From Clostridiales bacterium (GTDB taxonomy: Bacteria; Bacillota; Clostridia; Christensenellales; JAISNN01), in the NCBI GenBank assembly GCA_031289865.1, contig JAITOQ010000091.1, positions 1 to 7,110 on the forward strand: DNA of 7,110 nucleotides, given 5' to 3'. Each line of letters begins with the position of its first letter. The first letter of the stretch is position 1. Under the pieces are notes generated by a model, which was not told the origin of the DNA, made no database searches, and saw only the letters and a list, made by a program, of their open reading frames with translations. This document shows, piece by piece, positions 5,725 through 7,110 of this stretch. A program made the position numbers and the translations under genes.

Positions 5725-6243
5725 ATGAATCAAAACAAGCATACGATTTTTCTTTTAGTCGCAAATAAGCACGGAGTCCTCACGCGGATATCGGGCTTGT
5801 TTGCCAAGCGCGCATACAATATCGACAACTTGAGCGTGGGACGGACGGACGATCCGGAGATTTCGCGCATGACCGTCGTCGTCGAATGCGGAGAAGCGTT
5901 GGTCGAACAGATAGTGCAGCAGCTCCGAAAGCTGGTCGACGTTATCGCCGCCGAAGCCGCCGATCCGCAAAACACGGTCGAGAGGGAGCTGCTTTTAGTC
6001 AAGATAAAAAACTGTGCGGACACGGGCGGTCAGCTCACGGAGGCGGTCAATATCTTTCGCGGGAGGGTCGTGGATATGACGCCAGACTCGCTGATTGTGG
6101 AAATCACGGGCGAAGAGGATAAATTAAACGCGTTTATCAATTATGTACAAAAATTCGGAGTTGTCGAATTGTCGCGCACGGGCGTCACCGCGCTCGAACG
6201 GGGAAAAACCGCGCTTGCGGAAAGGAGTGAATCATGGACTTGA
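5725..6243 (+). CDS. ilvN: Acetohydroxyacid synthase, small regulatory subunit
   Basis: The 172-residue protein has the usual length of the regulatory subunit (also called ilvH). An N-terminal ACT domain (about 5-78) shows NKHGVLTRISGLFAKRAYNI, DNLSVG and SRMTVVV, the region that binds valine in characterised homologues. The C-terminal domain (about 84-165) carries ERELLLVKIK, the GGQLTEAVNIFRGRVVDM stretch and SRTGVTALERG. The subunit binds IlvB, raises its activity and confers end-product feedback inhibition. The ATG is preceded by GAGGT (5716-5720) at close spacing. It follows ilvB after a repeat-filled gap and overlaps ilvA by 10 nt, so the two downstream genes are probably translationally coupled. 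Confidence 0.97.
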   Translation: MNQNKHTIFLLVANKHGVLTRISGLFAKRAYNIDNLSVGRTDDPEISRMTVVVECGEALVEQIVQQLRKLVDVIAAEAADPQNTVERELLLVKIKNCADTGGQLTEAVNIFRGRVVDMTPDSLIVEITGEEDKLNAFINYVQKFGVVELSRTGVTALERGKTALAERSESWT

Positions 6244-7110
6244 CCGACGTCTTTGCCGCAAAGCGTAGGCTTTCGGGGATCATACACGAGATACCGCTTG
6301 AGCGTTCGTCGCGTTTTTCGGCGGTCACGGGCGGCGAGGTGTATCTAAAATGCGAAAACCGACAGCTTACGGGTTCGTTTAAGGTACGCGGCGCAGTCAA
6401 CAAAATCACGCGGCTTTTTGCCGTGGAAAAGGTCGCGCACGTTGTCTCCGCAAGCGCGGGAAATCACGCTCAAGGCGTGGCTTTTGCGGCGCGCAAAAAC
6501 GGTATAAAGGCGACTATAGTAATGCCGCGGAGTACCCCTATCGCAAAGGTTTCCGCGACGGAAAATTACGGCGCGGAGGTGGTCTTGTACGGCGCGTGTT
6601 ACGACGACGCTCACGCGAGAGCCGTAGAAATTCAACAAGAGACGGGCGCGGTATTTATCGAGCCGTTTGACGACGACGACGTGATAGCGGGACAGGGGAC
6701 GCTGGGTCTTGAGATAATGAGCGAGCTCCAAAACGCGGACGTGATAGTCGTCCCCGCGGGCGGCGGCGGGCTTTTGGCGGGGGTCGCAAAGGCGGTCAAG
6801 AGTTTAAAGCCGTCGGTTCGCGTCGTGGGGGTTCAAGCGCAAAAGGCCGACGCGCTTTGCCGTTCGTTTAGGGCGGGAGAGATCACTCCTCTCGACAATA
6901 TTTTTACGATTGCCGACGGTATAGCGGTCAAAAGACCGGGGGACCTGACCTTTAAGATTATAAAGGAATGCGTCGACGAGATGGTGACAGTGACCGACGA
7001 GGAAATCGCGACGACGATCATAGACCTCATCGAGCGGACAAAACAAATCGTAGAACCCGCGGGAGCCGCCGCGCTTGCCGCCGTGCTTGCAAAAAAAATC
7101 GACGTGAGAG
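6234..7110 (+). CDS. ilvA: Threonine ammonia-lyase (threonine dehydratase), 3'-truncated by window end
   Basis: The frame is open from ATG 6234 to the window end, giving 292 residues. AAAGGAG (6221-6227) lies 6 nt upstream and the start lies inside the ilvN 3' end. It is a fold-type II PLP enzyme: the lysine that forms the Schiff base is Lys50 in TGSFKVRGA, the substrate loop is SAGNHAQG (74-81), and the phosphate-binding glycine loop is PAGGGGLLAG (174-183). It converts threonine to 2-oxobutanoate and ammonia, the first committed step to isoleucine, and its product is a substrate of IlvBN encoded just upstream. The short N-terminus (PIHEIPL-like start, IIHEIPLERS at 16-25) resembles the roughly 400-residue IlvA/TdcB group, so a C-terminal ACT domain probably lies beyond the window. 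The operon context favours the biosynthetic role over the catabolic TdcB role. Confidence 0.95.
   Translation, partial: MDLTDVFAAKRRLSGIIHEIPLERSSRFSAVTGGEVYLKCENRQLTGSFKVRGAVNKITRLFAVEKVAHVVSASAGNHAQGVAFAARKNGIKATIVMPRSTPIAKVSATENYGAEVVLYGACYDDAHARAVEIQQETGAVFIEPFDDDDVIAGQGTLGLEIMSELQNADVIVVPAGGGGLLAGVAKAVKSLKPSVRVVGVQAQKADALCRSFRAGEITPLDNIFTIADGIAVKRPGDLTFKIIKECVDEMVTVTDEEIATTIIDLIERTKQIVEPAGAAALAAVLAKKIDVR

Overview
The window looks like a chromosomal segment from a low-to-moderate-GC bacterium. I would guess an uncultured Clostridia-like Bacillota, from the purine-rich Shine-Dalgarno sites (AAAGGAG, GAGGT, AGGGA), the clostridial flavour of IlvB (FHMN..NELATA, LGMVRQWQ) and the compact ilvB-ilvN-ilvA order. 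This assignment is inference and no marker gene settles it.

Left part (1-3364), accessory. It holds the 3' part of an AT-rich gene for an ApeA-like HEPN protein (RNYYTH motif), then a BRO-N/Fic fusion protein, then a cytoplasmic type-B carboxylesterase 26 nt after the Fic stop. The HEPN and Fic genes are of kinds common in defence or toxin loci. The HEPN gene is much more AT-rich than everything to its right, which suggests separate acquisition.

Right part (3395-7110), branched-chain amino acid biosynthesis. A textbook sigma-70 promoter (TTGACA, 17 nt, TGATATAAT) precedes a 31-codon leader ORF with 18 Leu/Ile/Val codons, then a strong intrinsic terminator with alternative pairings. This has the layout of a ribosome-mediated transcription attenuator. 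It is followed by ilvB (acetohydroxyacid synthase large subunit), ilvN (small regulatory subunit) and ilvA (threonine ammonia-lyase, cut by the window end; it overlaps ilvN by 10 nt). IlvA makes 2-oxobutanoate, which IlvBN condenses with pyruvate on the isoleucine route. IlvBN also makes acetolactate for valine and leucine.

Superimposed on the operon are two related repeat elements in opposite orientation, one on each side of ilvB. Each has arms of TAAGTAA/TAGGTAA heptamers in inverted orientation around a shared core of about 58 nt. The first sits between the attenuator terminator and the ilvB ribosome-binding site. The second starts inside the last codons of ilvB, supplies its stop codon, and carries an extra ATTCTGC heptamer array. 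The most interesting points are the attenuator and its interruption by the repeat pair.
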